From Bog-473 sp963777485 (GTDB taxonomy: Bacteria; Actinomycetota; Acidimicrobiia; Acidimicrobiales; RAAP-2): 64,000 bases of DNA. Position 1 is the first letter of the stretch. The number at the start of each line of letters is the position of its first letter. The notes under the pieces were generated by a model that was given only the letters and a program-made list of their open reading frames with translations, made no database searches and was not told the DNA's origin. The DNA is taken from contig CAVZQP010000002.1 in NCBI GenBank assembly GCA_963777485.1, positions 186,001-250,000 of the forward strand. Reading direction: 5' to 3'. This document shows, piece by piece, positions 45,529 through 54,079 of the stretch. The translations under genes were made by a program, and so were the position numbers.

Positions 45529-46620
45529 TCAGCCTTCTGTGACGTCGTCGCCGGCGGCGAACGCCTCGACCATGGCGTGGGCCACATCGTCGTGGTACTG
45601 CACCGGCGGCGACTTCATGAAGTAGGCCGAGGGCCCGAGCAGGGGGCCGCCGACACCGCGGTCCAGAGCCAGCTTGGCGCACCGCACCGCGTCAATGATC
45701 ACGCCCGCCGAATTCGGTGAGTCCCACACCTCGAGCTTGAGCTCCAGGTTCAAGGGCACGTCGCCGAAGTTCCGGCCCTCCATGCGGATATAGGCCCACT
45801 TGCGGTCCTTCAGCCACGGGACGTGGTCGGACGGTCCGACATGGACGTCGTCGGCGTCCAGGACGTTGTCCTCGATCTGGCTCGTGACCGCCTGTGTCTT
45901 CGAGACCTTCTTCGACTCCAGCCGCTCCCGCTCGAGCATGTTCTTGAAGTCCATGTTGCCGCCGAAGTTGAGCTGGTAGGTGTGGTCCAGCGCCAGCCCC
46001 CGGTCCTCGAACAGCCGCGTCAGGATCCGATGCACGATCGTCGATCCCACCTGCGACTTGATGTCGTCGCCCACGATCGGCACCCCCGCATTGGCGAACT
46101 TCGCCGCCCACTCGGGGTCCGACGCGATGAACACGGGGATCGCGTTGACGAACGCCACGCCGGTGTCGAGGCACGCCTGCGCGTAGTGGCGCTGCGCCTC
46201 CTCCGAGCCCACCGGCAGGTACGACACGAGCACGTCCGCCCGGGCCTCCCGCAGCGCCGCCGCCACGTCGACCGGCTCGGCCGGGGACTCCTCGACGACC
46301 TCTTTGTAGTACTTGCCTAGGCCGTCGAGCGTCGGGCCCCGCAGTACCGTCACGCCCAGCTCGCCGACGTCGGCGAAACGCACGGTGTTGTTGTGTCCGG
46401 CGTGGATCGCCTTGCCCAGGTCGGTCCCGACCTTGGCCTGGTCGACGTCGAACGCCACCACGGGCACCACGTCACGGACGTGGTAGCCGCCCAAGTCGAC
46501 GTGCATCAGCCCCGGCACGGTCTCGGTCGGGTCGGCGTCCTTGTAATACGAGAGGCCCTGGACGAGCGAGCTGGCGCAGTTGCCGACGCCGGCGATCGCG
46601 AGGCGGATGGGGGTGCGCAT
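45529..46620 (-). CDS. ino1: Inositol-3-phosphate synthase
   Basis: 363 residues. Converts glucose-6-phosphate to inositol-3-phosphate, the first step to inositol lipids and mycothiol. The NAD-binding start IRLAIAGVGNCASSLVQGL, the core motif NFGGNMDFKNMLERERLESK and ENVLDADDVHVGPSDHV segments identify the short actinobacterial/archaeal type. The PadR regulator gene lies 41 bases upstream on the same strand, as in mycobacteria. Confidence 0.95.
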   Translation of the reverse strand: MRTPIRLAIAGVGNCASSLVQGLSYYKDADPTETVPGLMHVDLGGYHVRDVVPVVAFDVDQAKVGTDLGKAIHAGHNNTVRFADVGELGVTVLRGPTLDGLGKYYKEVVEESPAEPVDVAAALREARADVLVSYLPVGSEEAQRHYAQACLDTGVAFVNAIPVFIASDPEWAAKFANAGVPIVGDDIKSQVGSTIVHRILTRLFEDRGLALDHTYQLNFGGNMDFKNMLERERLESKKVSKTQAVTSQIEDNVLDADDVHVGPSDHVPWLKDRKWAYIRMEGRNFGDVPLNLELKLEVWDSPNSAGVIIDAVRCAKLALDRGVGGPLLGPSAYFMKSPPVQYHDDVAHAMVEAFAAGDDVTEG

Positions 46621-46661
46621 CGATATGTCTCCTTGTTCCTTCGTTTCTTGGTGCGTTTCGG

Positions 46662-47288
46662 TCAGCCCACCGGCTCGGCACGTACGTCGGCGAGGGCCGC
46701 ACGCTCCGAGGCGATGAGTGAGTCGAGCCAGTTGATGTCCCGGGTCACGCCGTCAGCGGTGTGCTCGACGACGGAGCGGGCGTACGGGTCTAGATCGGGC
46801 CGGGCCCCCGACTCGGTCTCCCCGAGCCGCTGCATCAGCACCGCCCTCCGCCGCTCCAGCAGGGCCAGCCGGGCTGACGGCGCCAGGTGCCGGGCGAAGG
46901 CGAGGCGCAGCGAGAAGCTGCGGGCGTCGTCTGCCGCGCCGCCGTCGGCGAGGAGCTCGGTGAAGAGTTGCCGGCCGGCGTCGGTGATGCGGTACACCTT
47001 CTTGCCCCGCCTGGAACGGGTCCCCGGTGACCGGCGGGCCCGCAGTACGGCGAGCTCTCCGGACAACGACCCCGTCGGTGGCGCCGCGGCCGTCGTGCGG
47101 GGGACTGGCCCAGTTCCGCCGTCCGTGGCGACGACGGCACCGGACTTCTCAAGCCGGGTCAGGGCGGGGTAGATCGATCCGAACGAGACGTTGGCCAGCA
47201 GGCCCAGGTGGTCCCGGAGCAGCCGGCGGATCTCGTACCCGTGGAGATCGCGTTCTTCGAGCAGGCCCAGAATGGCCATGTCCAACAT
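46662..47288 (-). CDS. PadR family transcriptional regulator
   Basis: 208 residues. N-terminal winged helix (MLDMAILGLLEERDLHGYEIRR...FGSIYPALTRLEKSGAV) and a C-terminal helical dimerisation region (LEKSFAR-like RLALLERRRAVLMQRLGETE). It probably represses its own gene and ino1. A 17-base palindrome lies just upstream. The insert between wing and C-terminal helices is Gly/Pro/Arg-rich and longer than usual. Confidence 0.9.
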   Translation of the reverse strand: MLDMAILGLLEERDLHGYEIRRLLRDHLGLLANVSFGSIYPALTRLEKSGAVVATDGGTGPVPRTTAAAPPTGSLSGELAVLRARRSPGTRSRRGKKVYRITDAGRQLFTELLADGGAADDARSFSLRLAFARHLAPSARLALLERRRAVLMQRLGETESGARPDLDPYARSVVEHTADGVTRDINWLDSLIASERAALADVRAEPVG

Positions 47289-47298
47289 TGCGGACCAT

Positions 47299-47315
47299 TA
47301 TATCGATTCGATATA
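47299..47315. promoter_or_regulatory. Palindromic operator upstream of padR
   Basis: TATATCGATTCGATATA has perfect 8-base arms (TATATCGA/TCGATATA) around one base. It is very AT-rich in a GC-rich region and ends 10 bases before the padR start codon. Autoregulation by the PadR protein is inferred. Confidence 0.7.
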
Positions 47316-47434
47316 GCGATGTACAGGATGACGTCACGGAGCCGTCACGGGATGGCCTCGTTCGTGCCTAGGGCGGGCCGGATTTGTGCCTGGGATGGGC
47401 GCCGAAGGGAGGTCCGAGGGGTAGCCTGGCCGCC

Positions 47435-47890
47435 GTGTCAGTCACCTCGGAGCCGAGGTCGTCCTCCCGGGCAGTGAGCCCTGACGTCACGGCCCAGGTG
47501 GAGTACCGCATCGTCCGGAACGGCCTCGTCCGGGAGGTGGAGCGGGGGAAGGTCCAGAAGATCGACGTCTGCGACGCCCACCCCGAGCTCCTGCGGGCGG
47601 CCCGCAACGTCGGGCGACCGACCAAAGAGGTCTGTCCGATGTGCGACGACGGGCGGCTGGTGACGGTGACGTTCGTGTTCGGGGCCAAGTTGCCTCCCGG
47701 CGGTCGCTGTCCGGGAACGGTCGCGGAGCTCAAGGCGCTGTGCCGCCGGCCCGAGCCCGTGCTCTGTTACGAGGTCGAGGTGTGTCCGGACTGCGCCTGG
47801 CATCACCTCATGAAGAAGTACCCCGCCGGCGGAGGGTCCGGCGGGAAGGCGCGGCGGACACAAACAGCGTCTTCGTCGAAGCAGAAGTAG
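47435..47890 (+). CDS. Cysteine-rich DUF5318-like protein
   Basis: 151 residues from a GTG (alternative GTG at MSPDVTAQVEYRI, about 14 codons later). Two CxxC pairs (EVCPMCDDG, EVCPDCAWHH) plus further Cys/His look like a zinc ribbon. The order PadR, this gene, rpsF block is like mycobacteria (Rv0047c-Rv0049). The function is unknown; nucleic-acid or metal binding is possible. panB starts 15 bases after its stop. Confidence 0.75.
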   Translation: MSVTSEPRSSSRAVSPDVTAQVEYRIVRNGLVREVERGKVQKIDVCDAHPELLRAARNVGRPTKEVCPMCDDGRLVTVTFVFGAKLPPGGRCPGTVAELKALCRRPEPVLCYEVEVCPDCAWHHLMKKYPAGGGSGGKARRTQTASSSKQK

Positions 47891-47904
47891 GCGGAGGCGC
47901 GGAC

Positions 47905-48750
47905 GTGAGCGACCTGCCGAAGCCCACGGTCCCGAACTTGCGGGCGCGCAAGCGGCGTGACGGTGGCGTGCCGATCGTGATGGTGACCGCGTATGACGAG
48001 CCCGGAGCGCGGATCGTGAGCGAGGCGGGGGCCGACATCATCTTGGTCGGGGACTCGGTGGCGAACAACGTGCTCGGTTACGAGGACACGCTGCACGTCG
48101 ACATCGAGGTGATGGCGCACCACACCGCGGCGGTAGCCCGGGCCCGGCCGCGGTCGCTGATCCTCGGTGACATGCCGTGGATGAGCTACCACGTGTCGGA
48201 GGCCGAGGCCGTGCGCAATGCGGCGAAGCTGGTGCGGGCGGGGGCCCAGGCGGTGAAGCTCGAGGGCGGGCGGGCCCGGTTGGGTGTCGTCGAGGCGATT
48301 ATCCGGGCCGAGATCCCGGTGATGGGGCATCTGGGTTTGACGCCGCAGTCCGTGCTGGCGATGGGCGGCTTCCGGGTGCAGGGCAAGTCGGTCGACGCGG
48401 CGACGGCGCTGCTCGACGCGGCGAAGGCGCTGGCGGCGGCGGGGTGTTTCGGCTTCGTGATCGAGGGTGTGCCCGACGTGGTGGGGGCCGCGGCGACCGA
48501 GGCGCTGGACGTGCCGACGATCGGCATCGGGGCGGGGCCGGCGTGCGACGGGCAGGTCTTGGTCTTTCATGATTTGTTGGGGCTGGGGGCCGGGCCGGTG
48601 CCGAAGTTCGTTCGTCAATACGCGTCCCTGGGGCAGCTGGCGACCGAGGCGGTGGCGTCGTTCGCGGACGACGTGCGGAGCGGGGCTTTCCCGGGGGAGG
48701 CCGAGACGTATCACGGGCCCGAGGGCCTGGGCGACGCCCTGGGGCCCTGA
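47905..48750 (+). CDS. panB: 3-methyl-2-oxobutanoate hydroxymethyltransferase
   Basis: 281 residues from GTG with GGAGG about 8 bases upstream. First enzyme of pantothenate synthesis: ketoisovalerate plus methylene-tetrahydrofolate gives ketopantoate. Family landmarks are VMVTAYDEPGARIVSEAGAD, ILVGDSVANNVLGYEDTL, GDMPWMSYHVS, AVKLEGG and GIGAGPACDGQVLVFHDLLGL. The enzyme is a cytoplasmic TIM barrel. Its position before rpsF is not part of the usual mycobacterial order. Confidence 0.94.
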   Translation: MSDLPKPTVPNLRARKRRDGGVPIVMVTAYDEPGARIVSEAGADIILVGDSVANNVLGYEDTLHVDIEVMAHHTAAVARARPRSLILGDMPWMSYHVSEAEAVRNAAKLVRAGAQAVKLEGGRARLGVVEAIIRAEIPVMGHLGLTPQSVLAMGGFRVQGKSVDAATALLDAAKALAAAGCFGFVIEGVPDVVGAAATEALDVPTIGIGAGPACDGQVLVFHDLLGLGAGPVPKFVRQYASLGQLATEAVASFADDVRSGAFPGEAETYHGPEGLGDALGP

Positions 48751-48883
48751 CGCCCCGACGAGGCCCGGACTGGCCTGCGGGCGGGGCCGGAAGGCGGCTC
48801 GGCTAGCATGAGCGCCCACAACAGACCCTGCTCCTGACCGCCAGGGGCCCGGGACACCCGGTCCAGAGGGAGGTATGCCGCAC

Positions 48884-49222
48884 ATGCGGCCTTACGAAGT
48901 CATGGCCATCTTCGAGGCCACCACGGAACCCAGCGTGATCCAGGGCCAACTCGACCGCGCCCTCGAGATGATCCGCACGAACGGGGGGAACCCGGGCGCA
49001 ATCGATCGCTGGGGGAAGCGTTCCTTCGCCTACGAGGTCAACCACAAGCGCGAGGGTTACTACGTCGTGGTCGAATTCACCGGCGAGCCCGAAACGGTGG
49101 CCGCCCTGGACCGCATGCTCGGCCTGGCCGACGAGGTTGTGCGCCACAAGGTGGTGCGCATGCCGGACAAGACGGGTGCGGTTGCCGGTGCTGGTGGCGA
49201 GTCCGCCGCCGCGGCGGGCTGA
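48884..49222 (+). CDS. rpsF: 30S ribosomal protein S6
   Basis: 112 residues from the second ATG. GGAGG is 10 bases before that ATG but only one base before the upstream ATG at 48875, so I prefer MRPYEVMAIFEA. The S6 fold is seen in GAIDRWGKRSFAYEVNHKREGYYVVVEF. It binds 16S rRNA with S18. First gene of rpsF-ssb-rpsR-rplI. Confidence 0.93.
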   Translation: MRPYEVMAIFEATTEPSVIQGQLDRALEMIRTNGGNPGAIDRWGKRSFAYEVNHKREGYYVVVEFTGEPETVAALDRMLGLADEVVRHKVVRMPDKTGAVAGAGGESAAAAG

Positions 49223-49256
49223 CGAGCTGACGGACTGACAGACAAGAGGAGCTGAG

Positions 49257-49775
49257 ATGGCGAGTGACAACAGCGTGACGCTCGTGGGGAACGTGACCCG
49301 TGACCCCGAGCTGCGCTTCACCAACACCGGCCAGGCCAACGTGACCTTCGGGTTGGCGGTGAACCGGCGGTGGCAGAACCGACAGACGCAGGAGTGGGAG
49401 GAGGCGACGTCGTTCTTCGACATCGTGTGCTGGCGGGAGATGGCCGAAAACGTGAGCGAGACGATCACGCGGGGTGCGCGGGTCATGGTGGCCGGCCGCC
49501 TCGAGCAGCGCAGCTGGGAGACCCAGGAAGGCGATCGCCGATCGAAGGTCGAGGTCGTCGCCGACGAGATCGGTCCGTCGCTGCGGTGGGCGACCGCCCA
49601 GATCACGAAGAACGAGCGGCGCGGCGCCGGCGACGGAGGGCGCGGCGGGGCCCGTGGCGGTGGTGGCGCCGGCGGTGGGAGCGGTGCGCCCCAGCCCCAG
49701 CCCCAGCCGCAGCCGCAGCCGGCGGGCGACGGGGGTACTGGCGGCGGATACGGATTCGACGAGGAGCCCTTCTGA
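49257..49775 (+). CDS. ssb: Single-stranded DNA-binding protein
   Basis: 172 residues. N-terminal OB fold (SVTLVGNVTRDPELRFTNTG...FDIVCWREMAENV) and a Gly-rich tail with a run of Pro-Gln pairs. It ends GFDEEPF, the acidic tip that recruits replication partners. The stop overlaps the rpsR start (TGATG). The Pro-Gln run is coded by a short CCCCAG/CCGCAG repeat at about 49690-49725. Confidence 0.95.
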   Translation: MASDNSVTLVGNVTRDPELRFTNTGQANVTFGLAVNRRWQNRQTQEWEEATSFFDIVCWREMAENVSETITRGARVMVAGRLEQRSWETQEGDRRSKVEVVADEIGPSLRWATAQITKNERRGAGDGGRGGARGGGGAGGGSGAPQPQPQPQPQPAGDGGTGGGYGFDEEPF

Positions 49776-50311
49776 TGGCACGGAACAACCAACGCGGTGG
49801 ATCGGCCCGACGAGCGCCGAAGGATCTCGGCCGCCGGGTCAAGAAGAAGCCCTGCGCCCTGTGCCGGGACCAGGTGACCTGGGTCGACTACAAGGACGTC
49901 CCGATGCTCCGCAAGTACATGAGCGACCGGGGCAAGATCCGGTCGCGGCGGGTGACGGGGAACTGCGCGCAACACCAGCGGGCGCTGGCGATGGCCATCA
50001 AGACGGCACGAGAGTTGGTGCTGCTGCCCTACACGCAGCGCACGGTGACCGAGCGCCCTGGAGGGCGGCGAGGCGACCGGGACCGGCCGTTGAGCGACAC
50101 GCCCGCGCCGGCGCCGCCGCGTTCTGTCTCGGTCGAGGTGACCGACGAGACCGACAACCTGGGTGACGCCGAGACCGAACTCGCAGAGCGCGCCGAGGTC
50201 GAGGAGCTCGTCGAGGAGATGGCCGAGGACGCGGCGGCCGACGGAGCTCGGGCCAATGCCACCGCGGGGGCCGAGGCGGCGGCTGGAGCCGGCGGGGGTG
50301 ACGACGCATGA
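49775..50311 (+). CDS. rpsR: 30S ribosomal protein S18 with long acidic C-terminal extension
   Basis: 178 residues. The S18 core is in the first 85 or so: KKKPCALCRDQVTWVDYKDV, MLRKYMSDRGKIRSRRVTGN, CAQHQRALAMAIKTARELVLLPYT. The CxxC with C-x2-H is the zinc-binding form. Typical S18 is 75-95 residues; here about 90 further residues rich in Asp, Glu and Ala follow (VTDETDNLGDAETELAERAE onward). The reading frame runs on without a break into the ATGA overlap with rplI, so the extension is unlikely to be an artefact. Confidence 0.92.
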   Translation: MARNNQRGGSARRAPKDLGRRVKKKPCALCRDQVTWVDYKDVPMLRKYMSDRGKIRSRRVTGNCAQHQRALAMAIKTARELVLLPYTQRTVTERPGGRRGDRDRPLSDTPAPAPPRSVSVEVTDETDNLGDAETELAERAEVEELVEEMAEDAAADGARANATAGAEAAAGAGGGDDA

Positions 50312-50757
50312 AGGTCCTCTTGCGGGACGACGTCGCCGGTGTCGGGCGGCGCGGCGACATCGTGAAGGTGGCGGGCGGCTTCGCCCGCAATTTCCTGCTG
50401 CCCGAGGGGCGGGCCATCGTGGCGAACGACGGGATCGAGGGGCAGGCCGAGCAGATGCGGCGTGGCCGTGACCTGCGCGAGGCCCAGGACCGCACCGCCG
50501 CAGAGTCGCAGGCCACGGTGCTGGCGGGCGCAGTGATCCCGATCAGCGCTCGGGCCGCTTCGGGTGGCCGGCTGTTCGGCTCGATCGGGCCGGCGGACGT
50601 CGTCGACGCGATCAAATCGGCCAAAGGGGTCGAGGTGGACCGCAGGCACGTCGTGCTGCCGGACCACATCAAGGAGACCGGCACCTTCGAGGTGACGGTG
50701 GAGCTGTTCCGGGACGTCTCGACGATCGTCACGGTGGAGGTCACGGCCGCGAAGTAG
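50308..50757 (+). CDS. rplI: 50S ribosomal protein L9
   Basis: 149 residues. The L9 start MKVLLRDDVAGVGRRGDIVKVAGGFARNFLLPEGRA is unmistakable; the C-terminal domain (GRLFGSIGPADVVDAI) follows the long helix. It overlaps rpsR by four bases. The stop codon lies inside a Dos-box-like palindrome. Confidence 0.96.
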   Translation: MKVLLRDDVAGVGRRGDIVKVAGGFARNFLLPEGRAIVANDGIEGQAEQMRRGRDLREAQDRTAAESQATVLAGAVIPISARAASGGRLFGSIGPADVVDAIKSAKGVEVDRRHVVLPDHIKETGTFEVTVELFRDVSTIVTVEVTAAK

Positions 50758-50773
50758 GGACTTAGGTCCCGAC
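50754..50773. promoter_or_regulatory. Second Dos-box-like palindrome, upstream of dnaB
   Basis: GTAGGGACTTAGGTCCCGAC has the same GGGAC-N4-GTCCC architecture as the site at 2490, and shares 16 of 17 bases with it over GGGACTTwGGTCCCGAC (w = T or A). It overlaps the rplI stop codon and is about 175 bases before dnaB. A related copy with a 5-base spacer (TTCGGGACTTACTGTCCCCA) lies at 50901-50920. Confidence 0.5.
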
Positions 50774-50781
50774 AACCGGGG

Positions 50782-50896
50782 ATATCCACACCCCCTGTAG
50801 CGACCTCAGGGCATCATGCTGCGGTGCAGCTAACGCGGACTATCGCGAGACCCGGCGTTCCACAGATTCCGACCGTTCGTTCACCGTTTATCCACA
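50782..50896. promoter_or_regulatory. DnaA boxes upstream of dnaB
   Basis: A perfect DnaA box TTATCCACA is at 50888-50896 and a near match ATATCCACA (8 of 9) at 50782-50790, both on the plus strand. The 190-base gap has no gene. It may provide DnaA control of dnaB. It is the only perfect box I found in the intergenic regions read for this purpose. Confidence 0.6.
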
Positions 50897-50947
50897 CGAA
50901 TTCGGGACTTACTGTCCCCAGCGCGGGACCGTCAGAGTAGGGAAGCC

Positions 50948-52330
50948 GTGGTTCAAGCCTTCGACGACTTCCGCCCCCAGCCTCTCCGCGCTGCCCCCGC
51001 TGGTGGGGCGCGGGTACCGCCACACGACATCGAGGCCGAGGAGTCCTTGCTGGGGGCGATGTTGCTGTCCAACGATGCCGCCATTGCCGGGATCGAGCGA
51101 TGTGTTGGGGGCGACTTCTACAAGCCGGCGCACGGGCACATCTTCGGGGCAATCGCGATGTTGCTGGAGCGGGGTGAGGCGATCGACGCCGTCACCGTGA
51201 CCGACGAGCTCAAGCGCTCGGGCGTGTTGGAGCAGGTCGGGGACCCGTCGATCTTCATTTCGTTGCAGGCGAACACGCCGTCGATCGCCAACGCACGGCA
51301 CTACGCGGAGATCGTCGAAGAGCATTCGCTGTTGCGGAAGCTGATCGGCGTTGCCGGAGAGATCGCCGACATCGGCTACTCAGTGCCCGAGGACGTCAAG
51401 GCGGCCGTCGATTCGGCGGAGCAGATGGTCTTCGACGTGGCGGAGCGGCGGGGCGCCGACTCGATGCACCACCTGCACGATCTGTTGCTCCAGGGGCTGG
51501 ACCGTATCGAGGAGCTGGGGCAGCGGGGATCGGAGATCACCGGGGTCCCGACGGGATACCACGACCTGGATCGGCTGCTGTTGGGTCTGCAACCGTCGAC
51601 GTTGAACATCGTGGGGGCCCGTCCCGGGATGGGCAAGACCTCCTTTGCGCTGGGGATCCTGGCGCACGTGGGCATGGTCGTGCAGCGGCCGGCATTGCTC
51701 TTCTCGTTGGAGATGGGCCACCTCGAACTCACCCAGCGGCTGCTAGCTTCCGAGGCCGAGGTGAACGGGCAGAACCTGCAGAACGGCCGGATCCGCGCCC
51801 AGGACTGGGCGAAGATCGGGACGGCGGTGACCCGGTTGTCGAACGCACCGATCTACATCGACGACAACCCGGCCGTGACGGTGATGGACATCCGGGCCCG
51901 GGCCCGTCGTTTGAAGAAGTCCGCCGGCGATCTCGGGCTGGTGGTGATCGACTACCTGCAGCTCATGACGGGGCGGGGACGGGCGGAGAACCGCCAGAAC
52001 GAGGTGGCCGAGATCAGCCGTGGCCTGAAGATCCTGGCTCGCGAGCTGGAGGTGCCTGTCGTAGCGCTGTCGCAGCTCTCCCGGAACCTCGAGACGCGTA
52101 CCGACAAGACGCCGCAGCTCTCCGACCTGCGTGAATCAGGTTCGTTGGAGCAGGACGCCGACGTCGTGATGTTCATCTACCGGGAGTCCGAGTACAACGA
52201 CGAAGTGCCGATCGACCGTGCGGACGACGCGTTGATCGACGTGGCGAAGCACAGGAACGGGCCGACAGGGAAGGCGAATCTGCTGTTCTTGAAGCAGTAC
52301 GCGAGGTTCGAGAACCACCGGGGGGTCTGA
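50948..52330 (+). CDS. dnaB: Replicative DNA helicase DnaB
   Basis: 460 residues from GTG. N-terminal domain (HDIEAEESLLGAMLLSNDA) and RecA-like ATPase with Walker A GARPGMGKTSFALGI and Walker B LVVIDYLQLMTG. The late motif LRESGSLEQDADVVMFIYRE is diagnostic. No intein is present. It unwinds DNA ahead of the fork; DciA (25.3 kb) is the likely loader. Confidence 0.96.
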   Translation: MVQAFDDFRPQPLRAAPAGGARVPPHDIEAEESLLGAMLLSNDAAIAGIERCVGGDFYKPAHGHIFGAIAMLLERGEAIDAVTVTDELKRSGVLEQVGDPSIFISLQANTPSIANARHYAEIVEEHSLLRKLIGVAGEIADIGYSVPEDVKAAVDSAEQMVFDVAERRGADSMHHLHDLLLQGLDRIEELGQRGSEITGVPTGYHDLDRLLLGLQPSTLNIVGARPGMGKTSFALGILAHVGMVVQRPALLFSLEMGHLELTQRLLASEAEVNGQNLQNGRIRAQDWAKIGTAVTRLSNAPIYIDDNPAVTVMDIRARARRLKKSAGDLGLVVIDYLQLMTGRGRAENRQNEVAEISRGLKILARELEVPVVALSQLSRNLETRTDKTPQLSDLRESGSLEQDADVVMFIYRESEYNDEVPIDRADDALIDVAKHRNGPTGKANLLFLKQYARFENHRGV

Positions 52331-52347
52331 CCCGCCGCCGGGTGGGA

Positions 52348-53139
52348 TCAGCTCGGTTTCTGCTGGGCGGCAGGCAACACGAAGCGTTCGACGGCCTTGG
52401 CGAAGCCCTCTTCTTCGTTGCTGTCCGTGACACGGCGGGCGGCGCGTTTCACCTGCGGATCGGCATTCCCCATGGCGATGCTCAGGCCGGAGTTGGCGAA
52501 CATGAGGACGTCATTGGGCATGTCGCCAATGGTGGCGATTTCTCCTTCCTCGAGGCCGTACTGCTCGGCGAGACGGCGCGCGACGAAGCCCTTGTTGGCG
52601 TCGGGGTGGGTGACGTCGAGGTAGTAGGGCTGGGATGCGGCGGCGGTGACGTGGTTGCCGAACTGGTCGTGGGCTGCTTCGCTCGCCTTTTGGACGGCAT
52701 CGTGGTCGTCACTCACGCCGACGAGCTTGGCGACGTTGTCCGACAGGTGTTCGTAGTTGTCGACGACGCTGGGGTCGAACTTGACGGTCCAGGCCTCGCG
52801 ATCGACGTGCGGTCCTTTGGGGTCGGTGACGAACCAGTCAGCGCCGCGGTACAACCAGACGTCAAGTTCGAAGGACTTCATGAGGTCGACGACTAGTCCT
52901 ACGAGGTCTTGGGGGATGGCCTTCTGTTCGATCGTCCGCATGTCACGGTCGACGAGGATGCCCCCGTTGAAGGCGGCAATCGGTGTTTGCAGATCGAGCG
53001 GCTCGACGAGCATCTCCATGCCTTTGGGCGGCCGGCCACTGGTAATGGCGAACAGCACGTCGGCGTCGTGGAGCTGACGGACCGCCTTCGTTGCTTCGGC
53101 GGTGAGGACTTTGTCCTGGGTAACCAGGGTCCCGTCCAC
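52348..53139 (-). CDS. HAD superfamily phosphatase (Cof type), start unclear
   Basis: At least 263 residues. HAD motif II is FAITSGRPPKG, the lysine/motif III region is KGFVARRLAEQYGLEEGEIATIGDMPNDVLMF. The first HAD motif is read as LLLADVDGTLV, but its nucleophile Asp lies just upstream of the GTG at 53139. The frame continues upstream as KPIRLLLADVDGT with no ATG, GTG or TTG before a stop near 53245. The true start is probably a rare codon (CTG at 53148 or ATC near 53160), or the assembly has an error. Convergent with dnaB with 17 bases between. Confidence 0.82.
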   Translation of the reverse strand: MDGTLVTQDKVLTAEATKAVRQLHDADVLFAITSGRPPKGMEMLVEPLDLQTPIAAFNGGILVDRDMRTIEQKAIPQDLVGLVVDLMKSFELDVWLYRGADWFVTDPKGPHVDREAWTVKFDPSVVDNYEHLSDNVAKLVGVSDDHDAVQKASEAAHDQFGNHVTAAASQPYYLDVTHPDANKGFVARRLAEQYGLEEGEIATIGDMPNDVLMFANSGLSIAMGNADPQVKRAARRVTDSNEEEGFAKAVERFVLPAAQQKPS

Positions 53140-53244
53140 GTCCGCCAGGAGGAGGCGGATCGGCTTGGGGTTGCCGGGCTGGTGGTGCGAAGTGGCCGCG
53201 ATGAGCCGATGGTAGTGGTCAGGACGCGTTGCGATCTGGGCCGG

Positions 53245-54045
53245 TCAGCTTGCCGTCACGGAGTGTGTCGTGACGTTTGTGGTGGTGCCAGGCGCGTTTT
53301 GACGGCGGCGAACTGTCCACACGACGAGGACGAGGCTGAGAGCGGCTGCCGTGGGACCGCCGATCCACGGCGAGACAACAGTCAAGAGGGCCAGTGTTGT
53401 GGCAGCTTCACAGACGATGAGCAGGCCGAGCGCGTATCGGTCGGCGGCCATGAAGCGACGATGGAAGTCGGCGAGCGCCGAGGTGTTTGTGATGCGTCGG
53501 CCGAGGAACACGGCGAGGCCGCGGACGAGGCCGAAGACGATGCCGACGAGGAGGGCCAATTCCGGCCTACCCGTGAGTGCGGCCAACACGATCATCAGGT
53601 AGACGGCACATGTCTTGATGTAGGTCGCGAGTCCGGCGCCGATCTGCCAGCCAAAGCCGGCTCCGTACACCCAAGGTCGGAATTGGTCGAGCCAGCGCTC
53701 ATTGACCTGCCGGTAGTGAACCGGGAGATGGAAGCCGCCGATCCGAGCGTCGGCCGCGACGGTGATGGCGCCTGCGGCGATCGCGAGGGACGCGAGCTCT
53801 GTGCCAGAGGCTCCTAGGGCACCGACCGCAAACGCGAGGAGAGCCATCACAACACCGAGCGAAGCTCCACCGAGCACGCTCCCTAGGACGAACCAGGTTG
53901 CCGTGGTGCGGTATCGGTGCCCGCGACCCCGCTCGGCGAGTGGCGTGATCGTGGCGAGCATGGAAAGCCCGCACGGCGACCAGGTCGAACGAACCGCAGC
54001 GACAACGGCGAGTGTGAAGCCAGCAAATGCGAGGCCGACGATCAT
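53245..54045 (-). CDS. Polytopic membrane protein of the mau-like operon
   Basis: 266 residues from the ATG at 54045, with GGAAGG just upstream. About six hydrophobic segments. The first contains STWSPCGLSMLATITPL, a Pro-Cys-containing motif reminiscent of CcdA/DsbD-type thiol-electron carriers; the mau operon of methylotrophs also has a membrane protein (MauF) at such a position. It follows the fused light-chain-like gene by 34 bases. A role in disulfide formation or maturation of that cysteine-rich partner is an inference; the family is not firmly identified. Confidence 0.7.
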   Translation of the reverse strand: MIVGLAFAGFTLAVVAAVRSTWSPCGLSMLATITPLAERGRGHRYRTTATWFVLGSVLGGASLGVVMALLAFAVGALGASGTELASLAIAAGAITVAADARIGGFHLPVHYRQVNERWLDQFRPWVYGAGFGWQIGAGLATYIKTCAVYLMIVLAALTGRPELALLVGIVFGLVRGLAVFLGRRITNTSALADFHRRFMAADRYALGLLIVCEAATTLALLTVVSPWIGGPTAAALSLVLVVWTVRRRQNAPGTTTNVTTHSVTAS

Positions 54046-54079
54046 GGACCTTCCTTTCTGGGTTGGGCGAACGAAACGA

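Noticed and set aside
48839..48858. GGGACACCCGGTCC before rpsF as another Dos box
   Set aside because: Wrong spacer and incomplete right arm; likely chance.
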